A DNA stretch of 64,000 nt, from NCBI GenBank assembly GCA_023404955.1, contig JAEXZY010000051.1, positions 1 through 64,000 of the forward strand, in the 5' to 3' direction. Source of the stretch: Actinomycetes bacterium. Its GTDB lineage: Bacteria > Actinomycetota > Actinomycetes > Mycobacteriales > Mycobacteriaceae. The first letter of the stretch is position 1. Each line of letters begins with the position of its first letter. Shown here piece after piece: positions 1-9,778 of the stretch. The position numbers and the translations under genes are program-made. The notes under the pieces are model-generated. The model searched no databases. It saw nothing but the letters and a program-made list of their open reading frames with translations, and had not been told where the DNA came from.

Positions 1-46
1 CCCCCCCGCCCCCCCGCCCCCCCCCCGCCACCCTCGCTGCCTCGGC
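1..46. other. G/C homopolymer-like contig edge
   Basis: The first bases are runs of C broken only by single G residues. They fall inside a dehydrogenase gene on the minus strand and would encode poly-Gly/Arg where the family has an ordinary helix. Read on the minus strand this is a poly-G tail, the usual look of low-quality read ends. I treat it as a probable assembly artefact. Confidence 0.6.
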
Positions 47-349
47 ACGGTCCCGGGCGAACGGCTTCTCGGTGAGCACCGGCTTGCCGGCCGCGACCGC
101 GGCCAGATTCCACGGCGCATGCAAGGCATTGGCCAGCGGGTTGTAGATGACGTCGACTTCGGAGTCGTCGACCACATCCTGGTAGGAGGCGAGGTCCCGC
201 TCGACACCGAACCGATCGGCAAACACCTTTGCGCGCAACGGGTCCCGCGCCGCTACGGCGACCACCCGGTGGCCCAGTTCACGGGCGGGGCCGATGATCG
301 CGTTCTCGGCGATCCGCGACGCGCCCAGGACGCCGATCCGCAGGCTCAC
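1..349 (-). CDS. Gfo/Idh/MocA family oxidoreductase (3' part missing)
   Basis: NAD(P)-dependent dehydrogenase of the glucose-fructose oxidoreductase/inositol dehydrogenase family. The visible N-terminal 100 or so residues hold the Rossmann nucleotide-binding start (IGVLGASRIAENA, residues 4-16) and the EKPF motif near residue 95, whose Lys is the conserved active-site residue. The GTG start overlaps the stop of the upstream IolE-like gene (GTGA), so it is the last visible gene of the operon. The C-terminal substrate domain lies outside the window, and the last 15 or so visible codons are in the poly-G artefact and should not be trusted. The substrate is probably a cyclitol or sugar, by context only. 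Confidence 0.82.
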   Translation of the reverse strand, partial: MSLRIGVLGASRIAENAIIGPARELGHRVVAVAARDPLRAKVFADRFGVERDLASYQDVVDDSEVDVIYNPLANALHAPWNLAAVAAGKPVLTEKPFARDRAEAARVAGGGRGGGG

Positions 350-1218
350 GCCGTGATGCCCGCGACGGCTCCCGTCACGAAAGCCACGCTGGCGCGGACG
401 TCGGCGAGCGGTCCGTCGCCGTCGGGTTCGCCGGTGAGGATGGTGTCCTGCTCCATCACGTACCAACCGTCGAATCCGCTGTCCTGCAACGCGGTCACGA
501 TCCCGGCGATGTCGACGTCGCCCTGGCCCAGCGGTACGTACATCCCGGCGGCGACGGCCTCGGTGTAGGTCAGCTCGCCGGATCGGACCCGCGCTGCCAA
601 TGCGGCATCGACGTCCTTGAGATGGCAGTGCTGGACGCGTTCGGGGACCTCGCGCGCCAGCTGCAGCGGATCTGTGCCGCCGATCAGCAGGTGTCCGGTG
701 TCCAGACACAGCGGGATGCGGGAACCGGCGAGCACACGATCCACTTCGGCGCGGGTCTCGACCATGGTGCCGACGTGCGGATGCAGCACAGCTTTCAGGC
801 CCCGTTCGGCGACCACCTCGGTCAGCCGGTCGAGGTTGGTCAGCAGTGTCTCCCATTGCCGCTCGGACAATTCCGGGCGGGTGTCGTACCCGTCGGCCCC
901 GGTGGCTGCGGCGAGCACCACCACCCCCGCCCCGGCAGCGACGAGAGACTCGAGTGGACCGGCCAGATCGTCGACCGGGTCGTGGCTCTCGTCGAACAGC
1001 ACCACGGGCACGAAGCCGCCCACGCACTGCAGCCCGAAACGACCGAGTGTCGCGGCCAGCTCCGCGGTCTCGGCGGGGAGGAAGCCCTCGGGGCCGAGTT
1101 CTGTAGCGGTCAGACCGGCGCTGACCATCTCGCTCAGCACGCGAGCCGGCGGGAGCTGATGGCCCCAGCCCGGTACCTCACACACGCCCCAGGAGATCGG
1201 GGCTCCCGCGAGTTTCAC
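346..1218 (-). CDS. Sugar phosphate isomerase/epimerase, IolE-like TIM barrel
   Basis: A 290-residue xylose-isomerase-like TIM barrel. The opening APISWGVCEVPGWG and the later LDTGH and MEQD motifs, which supply acidic and His metal ligands, resemble 2-keto-myo-inositol dehydratase (IolE) and related epimerases. The GTG start is chosen because GGAGG lies about 7 nt upstream and because it overlaps the preceding dehydrogenase stop by 4 bp; a longer upstream reading would run through that gene. It sits between two Gfo/Idh/MocA dehydrogenases, the usual setting for oxidation followed by dehydration or epimerisation of a cyclitol or sugar. The exact substrate is not shown. Confidence 0.82.
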   Translation of the reverse strand: MKLAGAPISWGVCEVPGWGHQLPPARVLSEMVSAGLTATELGPEGFLPAETAELAATLGRFGLQCVGGFVPVVLFDESHDPVDDLAGPLESLVAAGAGVVVLAAATGADGYDTRPELSERQWETLLTNLDRLTEVVAERGLKAVLHPHVGTMVETRAEVDRVLAGSRIPLCLDTGHLLIGGTDPLQLAREVPERVQHCHLKDVDAALAARVRSGELTYTEAVAAGMYVPLGQGDVDIAGIVTALQDSGFDGWYVMEQDTILTGEPDGDGPLADVRASVAFVTGAVAGITA

Positions 1219-2231
1219 TGCCGTGCCTCCTTTTTGACCGACTCGATGGCAACCGGGGCGCCGCGTCGCAGCGATTCGGTGGCGGCCTCCGCAATCCACG
1301 CGACCTCCACCGCGTCGGCAACCGTGGCGCCTCGGATGGGGGAGCCGCCGACGACGTCGATGAACGCGCTCAGCTCTGCCCGGAACGCTTGGGTGAACCG
1401 GTCCATGAAGAAGTGGTGCGGCTGACCGGTCGGGAACGACGTGCTCGGGTCCCCGTTGACCACCGGGACGCCCTCGTCCCAGCCGGCGACCATGGTGTCG
1501 TCGAACCCGTGCACTTCGAGCCGGCAGTCGTAGCCCCGACCGTTGTACCGGGCGGCGGAGACCACGCCGAGCGCACCCCCGTCGAAACGCACAGCGATGA
1601 CGGCGGTGTCCACGTCGCCGTACTCGGTGAACAGCGGATCGCCCTGCACGCTGCCGGTGGCGTAGACCTCGACCACCTCCTGCCCGGTCACCCAGCGGAT
1701 CGCGTCGAAATCGTGGACGGCGCAATCGCGGAAGATGCCGCCGGAGCCGCGGATGTAATCCATCGGCGGGGGAGCAGGGTCCATCGTGGTGCTCCGCACC
1801 GTGTGCAGCCGGCCCAGCCCGCCGCCGTCGACGGCCTGCTTCACCGCGGCGAACGCAGTGTCGAAGCGCCGCTGATACCCCACCTGGACCGGCACGCCCG
1901 ACCGGGTGATGATCTCGGCGACGCGGGCGCTCTCGGCGGCTGTGGACGCGATCGGCTTCTCGCAGAACGTCGGCAGGCCGGCCTCGACCGCGGCCAACGC
2001 CAGCTCGGCGTGAGCCGGTGTCGCCGCCGCCACGACGACGCCGTCCACCCCGGCAGACAGCAGGTCGGCGACGGAATCGGCAGGAGTGGCGCCGTATTTG
2101 GTGGCGACTTCCGCGACGACGTGGGGCCGCTCGTCAGTGACGACGAGCCGCTCCACATTGGGCAGGTTCGTCAAGGTCTCGGCGTGGAAGGCGCCGATGC
2201 GGCCGAGGCCGATCAGACCCAGGGTGGTCAT
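1215..2231 (-). CDS. Gfo/Idh/MocA family oxidoreductase, inositol 2-dehydrogenase-like
   Basis: A 338-residue NAD(P)-dependent dehydrogenase. The N-terminal Rossmann fold begins GLIGLGRIGAFHA (residues 5-17). CEKPIA near residue 92 holds the catalytic Lys, and GGIFRDCAVHDFDAIRW holds the Asp and His of the D-x3-H-D-x-D pattern typical of myo-inositol 2-dehydrogenase (IolG). It overlaps the upstream dioxygenase by ATGA and the downstream IolE-like gene by GTGA, so all four genes are probably translated in concert. Inositol or scyllo-inositol is the best guess from motif and neighbours, but other sugars are possible. Confidence 0.85.
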   Translation of the reverse strand: MTTLGLIGLGRIGAFHAETLTNLPNVERLVVTDERPHVVAEVATKYGATPADSVADLLSAGVDGVVVAAATPAHAELALAAVEAGLPTFCEKPIASTAAESARVAEIITRSGVPVQVGYQRRFDTAFAAVKQAVDGGGLGRLHTVRSTTMDPAPPPMDYIRGSGGIFRDCAVHDFDAIRWVTGQEVVEVYATGSVQGDPLFTEYGDVDTAVIAVRFDGGALGVVSAARYNGRGYDCRLEVHGFDDTMVAGWDEGVPVVNGDPSTSFPTGQPHHFFMDRFTQAFRAELSAFIDVVGGSPIRGATVADAVEVAWIAEAATESLRRGAPVAIESVKKEARQ

Positions 2232-3382
2232 GGCATTCTCCGATCGTGGTAGTCGTTCAGCGCGGTCTCGAGCTGTTCGTCGGTGAGGTCCTCGTGCAGG
2301 GCGTCCAGCACGATGTCGACCTGGCTGCGCGGCGCGAGCGAGCCCACCGGCGGATCGCTGTCGAGATTGGTGGGGAAGGCGTAGCCCTCGGCGGTGGCGA
2401 TCACGACATTGCGGAGCTCGTGCTCGGGCCGGCCGGCGGCACGCATCCGGCGCAGCACCGGGTACACCGCGCGCACCATCGCGGCGCGGTCCAGCGCCTC
2501 CATCGCGCGGCCGAATGGTGAGCTCACCTGCAGGAGGTTGGCGATGCGCCGGATGTCGCCCGAAACATTGGCCCCTGCACCGTGATACAGGGCGGGATTG
2601 AAGAACACCGCGTCACCGATGCCGAGCGGTACCTGCACGTGGTGCTGCGCGAAGTAGTCGATGAACTCGGGTCGGTGGAACGCGAGGTACCCGCCGGCGA
2701 AGCGCTGGGAGAACGGCAGCAGCATCGTCGGACCGCTGGCGACCGGCATGTCGCAGTGCGCGACGGCGCCCTGCAGGGTCAGTGCCGGCGACATGCGGTG
2801 GAGGTGGGCGGGATACTGCTCGAGGTGCTCGACGGGGACGAAGCCGAGGTGGTAGTCCCGATGCGGAACCTGGGCTGCGCCACCGGGATTGACGATGTTG
2901 ACCTGCGAGGTCACCTGATAGCGGGGGCCGAGCCAGGCCTGGCACACCAACGCCAGCGTGTCGTTGGCGTAGTACTCGGCGTAGGCCTGCGGATCGCGCA
3001 GCGCCAGCTTCTGCGACGCATTCCAGATGCGGTCGTTGGCCCCGGGTGCGCCGAAGTGATCGCCCGCGGTGCGATCGCCCTGGCGTTCTTGCTCGACGAT
3101 CGCGAAGAACGCGTCGTTGGCCTTGCTCACGGCCTCGCAGCTGAAGGCCCCGGTGAAGACGACAACGCCCGGTCCGTCGGTGAGGGCGCGGATCACCTCG
3201 GCCTGTAGGGCACGGCGGTCGCCAAATGCGGCGTCGGCCGAGTAGACGAGGACGTTGCTGCGCACGTCGGCGGAATGCGGATAGTCGGCCGGGTCGGTCT
3301 GCTGCTGGACCTGCGCGCGGAAGTCGTCGAGGTCGCAATCCGCCTCGCCGAGCCATGCCGCCGGGTGCAGGGAGGTCGCCAT
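2228..3382 (-). CDS. PhyH (phytanoyl-CoA dioxygenase) family Fe(II)/2-oxoglutarate oxygenase
   Basis: About 384 residues. The iron-binding facial triad is visible: PHRDYH gives the HxD pair near the middle, ALYHGAG gives the distal His, and the following RRIAN gives an Arg suited to 2-oxoglutarate binding. The ATG at 3382 gives MATSLHPAAW; an in-frame TTG at 3424 would add 14 residues but has no ribosome binding site. It is the first gene of the operon and overlaps the IolG-like gene by 4 bp. PhyH enzymes hydroxylate small lipophilic or polar substrates; here it may start breakdown of a modified cyclitol or sugar ether. That role is inference from context. Confidence 0.8.
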   Translation of the reverse strand: MATSLHPAAWLGEADCDLDDFRAQVQQQTDPADYPHSADVRSNVLVYSADAAFGDRRALQAEVIRALTDGPGVVVFTGAFSCEAVSKANDAFFAIVEQERQGDRTAGDHFGAPGANDRIWNASQKLALRDPQAYAEYYANDTLALVCQAWLGPRYQVTSQVNIVNPGGAAQVPHRDYHLGFVPVEHLEQYPAHLHRMSPALTLQGAVAHCDMPVASGPTMLLPFSQRFAGGYLAFHRPEFIDYFAQHHVQVPLGIGDAVFFNPALYHGAGANVSGDIRRIANLLQVSSPFGRAMEALDRAAMVRAVYPVLRRMRAAGRPEHELRNVVIATAEGYAFPTNLDSDPPVGSLAPRSQVDIVLDALHEDLTDEQLETALNDYHDRRMP

Positions 3383-3440
3383 GGCGGTTAGTCTTGCTGT
3401 GATCGGCACCGCAATCAACGGCAAAAACCCATCAAAAACA

Positions 3441-3479
3441 CCTCACAAGATTTGGCGGGGGACCTCACGAGACCTGGCG
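3441..3479. promoter_or_regulatory. 17-bp direct repeat pair, 22-bp period (putative operators)
   Basis: CCTCACAAGATTTGGCG at 3441 recurs as CCTCACGAGACCTGGCG at 3463, 14 of 17 positions identical. The 22-bp period places both on the same DNA face. They lie between the divergent dioxygenase operon and the LacI regulator gene, so they are candidate regulator-binding sites. Confidence 0.5.
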
Positions 3480-3482
3480 AGC

Positions 3483-3530
3483 AGACGCGAACTCGAGCAA
3501 CACGCCGCGCCGAAACTCGAGTCCGCGTCT
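3483..3530. repeat. Inverted repeat with 15-bp arms upstream of lacI-family gene
   Basis: Arms AGACGCGAACTCGAG (3483-3497) and CTCGAGTCCGCGTCT (3516-3530) are complementary except at one position and enclose an 18-nt spacer. It lies 28 bp before the regulator start codon, so it could be a second operator or a hairpin in the regulator's leader. Confidence 0.5.
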
Positions 3531-3558
3531 TCTCGCCGGGAGAAACAGGGGCACGTCG

Positions 3559-4569
3559 ATGGCGCATCGGTACAAGATCCGGGAGATCGCCCAGCAGAGC
3601 GGGCTGAGTGAGGCGACGGTCGACCGGGTGCTCAACCGCCGGCCCGGCGTCCGGGAAACCACCGTCGCCGAGGTCAACCAGGCGATCGCCGACCTCGACA
3701 AGCAGCGCGCGCAGCTCCGGCTCAACGGCCGGCGCTACCTGATCGACGTCGTCATGCAGACGCCGCAGCGGTTCTCAGACGCGTTCCGCGCCGCGGTCGA
3801 GGCCGAACTCCCGGTGTTCGCGCCGGCCATGCTGCGAGCCCGCTTCCATCTGTGGGAGGCCGGTTCCACGGCGCAGATGGTCGACACTCTGGCCCGTATT
3901 CGCGGAAGCCATGGCGTGATCCTCAAGGCTCAGGACGAGCCGCAGGTCGCCGAGGCGGTGGATCGGCTGGTGGATTCCGGGGTCCCGGTGGTGACCTACA
4001 CGACCGACATACCGGCCAGCGCGCGCAGCGCCTATGTGGGCATCGACAACCACGGCGCCGGTGTCACGGCGGCCTACCTGATGCAACAGTGGTTGGGAAG
4101 CTCGCCGTCGGATGTGCTGATCACCCTCAGTCGCGCCGTCTTCCGGGGGGAGGGGGAGCGCGAGGTGGGGTTCCGGTCCGCGCTGCGCGCCTCCGGCCGG
4201 ACGATCGTCGAGGTGAGCGGCAGCGACGGGATCGACGCAAGCAACGAGCGGCTGGTGCTCGACGCACTGGCAGCCAACCCGGGGATCCAAGCCGTGTACT
4301 CCGTCGGGGGTGGCAACGTGGCGACCGTTTCGGCGTTCGAGAAGCTGAAGCGCCCCTGTCGGGTGTTCGTCGCGCACGATCTCGACGCCGACAACCGCCG
4401 GTTGCTGGGCGAAGGCAAGCTGTCGGCCGTGCTCCACAACGATCTGCGCGCCGACGCCCGGCTGGCTCTGCGGCTGATCCTGCACGAGCGCGGGGCTTTG
4501 CCCGCCGAAGCGGCCCGCCCTGTGCCGATCCAGGTGATCACTCCCTACAACCTGCCGGCGCAGGGCTAG
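3559..4569 (+). CDS. LacI family transcriptional regulator
   Basis: A 336-residue repressor. Residues 5-45 form the LacI helix-turn-helix and hinge (KIREIAQQSGLSEATVDRVL), followed by a periplasmic-binding-protein-like sugar-sensing domain. The start gives MAHRYKIREI, with a purine-rich stretch (GGGAG, AGGGG) upstream. It is divergent from the dioxygenase/dehydrogenase operon with 176 bp between starts, a region holding a direct repeat pair and a long inverted repeat. It most likely represses that operon and is released by a cyclitol or sugar ligand. Regulator identity is secure; target and ligand are inference. Confidence 0.9.
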   Translation: MAHRYKIREIAQQSGLSEATVDRVLNRRPGVRETTVAEVNQAIADLDKQRAQLRLNGRRYLIDVVMQTPQRFSDAFRAAVEAELPVFAPAMLRARFHLWEAGSTAQMVDTLARIRGSHGVILKAQDEPQVAEAVDRLVDSGVPVVTYTTDIPASARSAYVGIDNHGAGVTAAYLMQQWLGSSPSDVLITLSRAVFRGEGEREVGFRSALRASGRTIVEVSGSDGIDASNERLVLDALAANPGIQAVYSVGGGNVATVSAFEKLKRPCRVFVAHDLDADNRRLLGEGKLSAVLHNDLRADARLALRLILHERGALPAEAARPVPIQVITPYNLPAQG

Positions 4570-4892
4570 GTGATCGCTACTGATCGGTAATCTTTTCTAA
4601 GAAGGTTTTCCGGGCCCGATAACGTGACCAAGACCACATTGCCAGCTGGTCCACGCGCCGCGGATGCGGCCTGAGCAGGGAATTCGGCGACACACAACCA
4701 GCACGTCACCTGCACCCGTGGTATAGGCGGTCCTAAGAGAAGTGCCATAATCGGTACTGCCAGTGACACCAACTTCTTGACGGGTGTCCATTGACGGCGC
4801 ACCGCATGGGTGGCGACTCGATGGACATTCGCCCGAAGCCTCGCTGGAGTGCGGACGAGAAGGCCGACGAGAAAGACACGGAAGGCAAGCGA
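4570..4892. other. Intergenic region between lacI-family gene and korA
   Basis: 323 bp with no supported gene. It holds the probable korA promoter near 4743-4751 and an in-frame upstream extension of korA (TTG 4791, ATG 4806, ATG 4821) that I do not include because these codons lack a ribosome binding site. No strong terminator hairpin is visible after the regulator gene. Confidence 0.5.
4743..4751 (+). promoter_or_regulatory. Extended -10 promoter element for korAB
   Basis: TGCCATAAT reads as an extended -10 (TGn followed by CATAAT) with no good -35 at 17 bp. Transcription would start near 4758, giving a leader of about 135 nt before the chosen korA GTG. Confidence 0.4.
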
Positions 4893-6838
<1,946 letters not shown>

Positions 6839-6842
<4 letters not shown>

Positions 6843-7915
6843 CGGACACGATCGGCACCGACCTCGGGCTGACGCCGCTGAGCAAGATGAGCCTGGTCCC
6901 GACGACGGATCAGCCGCAGAAGGCCAAGGACTTCACCAGCGACCAGGAGGTGCGCTGGTGCCCGGGCTGCGGTGACTACGTCATCCTCAACACCATTCGC
7001 AACTTCCTGCCCGAGCTGGGGCTGCGGCGGGAGAACATCGCGTTCGTCAGCGGCATCGGCTGCTCGAGCCGCTTCCCGTACTACCTGGAGACCTACGGGT
7101 TCCATTCGATCCACGGCCGCGCGCCGACGATCGCGACCGGGCTGGCGCTTGCGCGCGAGGACCTGTCGGTGTGGGTGGTGACCGGTGACGGCGACGCGCT
7201 GTCCATCGGCGGCAACCACCTGATCCACGCGCTGCGCCGCAACGTGAACCTGACGATCCTGCTGTTCAACAACCGCATCTACGGCCTGACCAAGGGGCAG
7301 TACTCGCCGACGTCCGAGGTCGGAAAGGTCACCAAGTCGACGCCGATGGGCTCGCTGGACTATCCCTTCAACCCGGTGTCGCTGGCGCTGGGTGCCGAGG
7401 CGACGTTCGTGGGCCGCGCGCTGGACTCCGACCGCAAGGGCCTGTCGGAGGTGCTGCGCGGCGCCGCTGAGCACCGCGGTGCCGCACTGGTCGAGATCAT
7501 GCAGGACTGCCCGATCTTCAACGACGGCTCGTTCGACGCGTTGCGTAAGGAAGGCGCCGAGGAGCGGCTGATCAACCTGCGCCACGGCGAGCCGATCACC
7601 TTCGGCGCCGACGGTGAGTACTGCGTCGTCAAGTCCGGCTTCGGGCTCGAGGTTGCCAAGACCGCCGACGTGGCCGCCGACCAGATCGTGGTGCACGACG
7701 CAGAACTGGACGACCCGGCGTACGCATTCGCGCTGTCGCGGCTTTCCGAGCAGAACCTCGACCACATGGTGATGGGCATCTTCCGCAAGGTCAGCAAGCC
7801 GACCTACGACGATGCGGCACGCCAGCAGGTCAACGCCGCTCGCGAGGCCCGCGCGCACGACACCGCGGCGCTGCAGGCGCTGCTGCGCGGAAAAGACACC
7901 TGGTCGGTCGACTGA
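6839..7915 (+). CDS. korB: 2-oxoglutarate:ferredoxin oxidoreductase subunit beta
   Basis: A 358-residue thiamine-diphosphate-binding beta subunit. WCPGCGDY near residue 40 begins a Cys motif for the Fe-S cluster, GIGCSSRFPYY follows, and VTGDGDALSIGGNH near residue 115 is the GDG thiamine-diphosphate/Mg motif. It is translationally coupled to korA through ATGA. A small inverted repeat (7924-7937) follows the stop. Together with KorA it forms the oxygen-tolerant KOR complex known in mycobacteria. Confidence 0.94.
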
Positions 7916-7923
7916 TCGGTCTT

Positions 7924-7937
7924 CGGGCATCTGCCCG
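7924..7937 (+). terminator. Small hairpin after korB
   Basis: CGGGCA-TC-TGCCCG is a perfect 6-bp stem with a 2-nt loop, 8 bp after the korB stop. It has no T-tract, so it is at best a weak terminator or pause site before mobA. Confidence 0.3.
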
Positions 7938-7948
7938 TCGTGCTGAGC

Positions 7949-7954
7949 TAACGT
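7949..7954 (+). promoter_or_regulatory. Leaderless -10 box for mobA
   Basis: TAACGT sits 7 nt before the GTG start. The spacing places the transcription start at the start codon, the leaderless arrangement common in mycobacteria, and no ribosome binding site is visible. Confidence 0.45.
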
Positions 7955-7961
7955 CACGTGT

Positions 7962-8585
7962 GTGACGTCACCGCTGCCGTTGGCCGCTGTCATTCTCGCC
8001 GGAGGGGCCTCCCGCCGCATGGGCCGGGACAAGGCCGCCGTGGCCATCGATGACCCGGCCGGCCCCGCCGGACGGACGACCCTGCTGCAGCGTGTGGTGT
8101 CTATCGTGAGCGCGCGCTGCGCACCGGTGTTCGTGATCGCCGCACCGGGTCAGGCACTGCCTGACGTGGACGCCACGGTACTGCGCGACGAGGTTCGCGG
8201 AGTCGGCCCGCTGCTGGCCACCGGACGCGGTCTGCGCGCGGCGGCCGACGCGGGCGTCGAGCACGCCTTCGTGTGCGCGGTCGACATGCCCGAGTTGACC
8301 ACCGAGATCATCGACACCCTCGCCCGCCCCGCGCAGCGGCTCGGTGTCGACGTCGTGCTGCCGTGGGACGGCCGTGACCACTATCTGGCGGGCATCTACC
8401 GGACGGGGCTGCACGACGTCGTCGACCAGTTGATCCGCTCGGGCCAGCGCAGCATGCGCGCGCTGGTGGACTCTGTCGACACCCAGCGGATCGTGATGCC
8501 CGAGCAGGCGGCGCTCACCAACGTCAACACCGAGGCCGATCTGTCGGCGTTGATGCCGCCGAAATTCTCGCAGCGAACTCACTGA
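7962..8585 (+). CDS. mobA: Molybdenum cofactor guanylyltransferase
   Basis: A 207-residue nucleotidyltransferase that adds GMP to molybdopterin to make the bis-MGD cofactor precursor. The signature ILAGGASRRMGRDKA lies at residues 11-25 and holds the GTP-binding loop; AVDMPELT near residue 107 carries the Mg-binding Asp. The GTG start has a leaderless -10 box. The position after korAB matches M. tuberculosis (Rv2453c by memory). Nested inverted repeats lie just after the stop. Confidence 0.9.
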   Translation: MTSPLPLAAVILAGGASRRMGRDKAAVAIDDPAGPAGRTTLLQRVVSIVSARCAPVFVIAAPGQALPDVDATVLRDEVRGVGPLLATGRGLRAAADAGVEHAFVCAVDMPELTTEIIDTLARPAQRLGVDVVLPWDGRDHYLAGIYRTGLHDVVDQLIRSGQRSMRALVDSVDTQRIVMPEQAALTNVNTEADLSALMPPKFSQRTH

Positions 8586-8641
8586 ACAATTGCACCGAAT
8601 TCGCACGGTGAATTCCGGAATTCGTGGCACGCAATTGCAAC
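8586..8641. repeat. Nested inverted repeats downstream of mobA
   Basis: A perfect 14-bp palindrome, GAATTCCGGAATTC (8610-8623), is flanked by CAATTGC and GCAATTG arms and by ACCG/CGGT arms, giving alternative hairpins over about 55 bp. The stretch is much richer in A/T than its surroundings. It may terminate mobA transcription, though there is no T-tract, or be the scar of a lost element. Confidence 0.45.
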
Positions 8642-8822
8642 GCCTTGCGCTGGGAAAGTGCAGTGGTGTCCCTCCGAGGCCCTGCTGTGCCGAGGCCGGC
8701 CGTGTGGATCGACGCGACATGAAGACCTCTGTGCTGCAGCGGTATTGAGGGCGACTTGGTCGAAAAGCCAGTCTGCAGGCCGATATTGAGGTGTGCTAAT
8801 AACATGGCCGTCGGACAGCCAC

Positions 8823-8846
8823 AATGGTCGCCAGAATGGTCGTCAG
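8823..8846 (+). repeat. 12-bp tandem repeat
   Basis: AATGGTCGCCAG is followed directly by AATGGTCGTCAG, with one mismatch. It is in the gene-free region and its role is unknown; it could be a tandem binding site. Confidence 0.5.
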
Positions 8847-9193
8847 AGGTAAAAGTGCTGTCTCTCTAGAATGCCATCGCGCTAACTCGTGTTCGGTTGT
8901 GCCGCAGTCGTATCCAAGAGAAGAGCAGTTGGGATCGCCCGCTTACGCCGGAGGAGACGTGGGGTGTGCGGGGTGACTGCGACGGCGGCCGAGTTGGGGT
9001 GTCCCGGGTCACAAAAACGTGGTGATTTGGCTCACGGGCGGGAGTTCTGGTGCGACGCCCGACGCCTGCGTCAAACATCGGCGCGACCAGCATGGACACT
9101 CGAATTTCGCGCCGTGATTGTTTCGTGATCTGCCGGCAATTCGTCTGACACTCGAGATGACTTTGTGTAGCCAGGTTTGTACGGTCCCAAACA

Positions 9194-9386
9194 GCTTCGA
9201 AAGCGAAGCCCATAACTCAAAACCACGAACCAGCGTGTGTGTGGGCCACGAGAGGCGCGTCAGCGTCCAACGGCGCCGGATATCTCCGGCGAGATCGACT
9301 CGATCTCCCCCAGTCGCACCCGACCGAGACGGTGTGACCCGACATTCCCCGCCTGCAACAGGCAGCACTGCCGTGCGTCCGCACGG
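9194..9386 (+). promoter_or_regulatory. Structured 5' leader candidate of rpfE
   Basis: Five perfect hairpins lie in order: GCTTCG-AAAG-CGAAGC (9194-9209), CGCCGGA-TATC-TCCGGCG (9274-9291), GAGATCGA-C-TCGATCTC (9291-9307), GCCTG-CAA-CAGGC (9351-9363) and CCGTGC-GTCC-GCACGG (9371-9386). They end 35 nt before the rpfE start. A TANNNT box (TACGGT, 9180-9185) could start the transcript just before the first hairpin. This could be an RNA regulator or a set of protein-binding palindromes; GC richness raises the chance of random stems. Confidence 0.4.
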
Positions 9387-9421
9387 CGTGTTTCGGCGCG
9401 CGCTCGGCGAAAGGACGAAAG

Positions 9422-9757
9422 TTGAAGAACATCCGCAAGACGTTTGGGCTGGCCACCATCGCCGGCGCGCTCGCCGTGGCACCCATGGCAGCGGTCACGG
9501 GTTTTGGTGCCGGAACCGCGAATGCGGACAGCGTCAACTGGGACGCCGTCGCGGCCTGCGAGTCGGGCGGCAACTGGGCCATCAACACCGGTAACGGTTA
9601 CTACGGCGGCCTCCAGTTCACGATGAGCACCTGGAAGGCCAACGGCGGCTCGGGCTCGCCGCACGGCGCCAGCCGCGAAGAGCAGATCCGCGTGGCCGAG
9701 AACGTGCTGCGCTCGCAGGGCATCGGTGCGTGGCCGGTGTGCGGTCGCCGCGGCTGA
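9422..9757 (+). CDS. rpfE: Resuscitation-promoting factor, RpfE-like, without Pro-rich region
   Basis: A 111-residue secreted muralytic enzyme. Residues 1-35 are a signal peptide ending in a likely AxA cleavage site (TANA-DS). The rest is the Rpf transglycosylase domain (SVNWDAVAACESGGNW), whose Glu is the catalytic residue and whose two Cys (CESG and PVCG) form the conserved disulfide. The ending RSQGIGAWPVCGRRG matches RpfE, but the long acidic Pro/Ala-rich segment of M. tuberculosis RpfE is absent. The TTG start follows AAAGGACGAAAG. A strong terminator follows. It cleaves peptidoglycan during growth and resuscitation. Confidence 0.88.
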   Translation: MKNIRKTFGLATIAGALAVAPMAAVTGFGAGTANADSVNWDAVAACESGGNWAINTGNGYYGGLQFTMSTWKANGGSGSPHGASREEQIRVAENVLRSQGIGAWPVCGRRG

Positions 9758-9778
9758 CCCCCTCTATCACGCTTTCCG

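Larger units (their letters stand above)
8586..9421. other. 836-bp gene-free region between mobA and rpfE
   Basis: No open frame here has convincing codon use, a start signal or a recognisable protein; the short frames on both strands are not supported. The proximal part carries the nested inverted repeats, then a 12-bp tandem repeat at 8823-8846. The distal 230 bp, before rpfE, hold several stable hairpins and look like a structured leader. From memory, M. tuberculosis has two small hypothetical genes here; I cannot find counterparts. Confidence 0.5.

Noticed and set aside
4791..4892. Longer korA starting at 4791, 4806 or 4821
   Set aside because: These codons have no ribosome binding site, while GTG 4893 has GGAAGG at good spacing and gives family length.
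8889..9128. Small open frame in the mobA-rpfE gap
   Set aside because: No promoter, ribosome binding site or protein pattern supports it, and competing frames of similar length exist on both strands.
9100..9421. c-di-AMP (ydaO-type) riboswitch upstream of rpfE
   Set aside because: The conserved core motifs of that riboswitch are not visible; only generic hairpins are.
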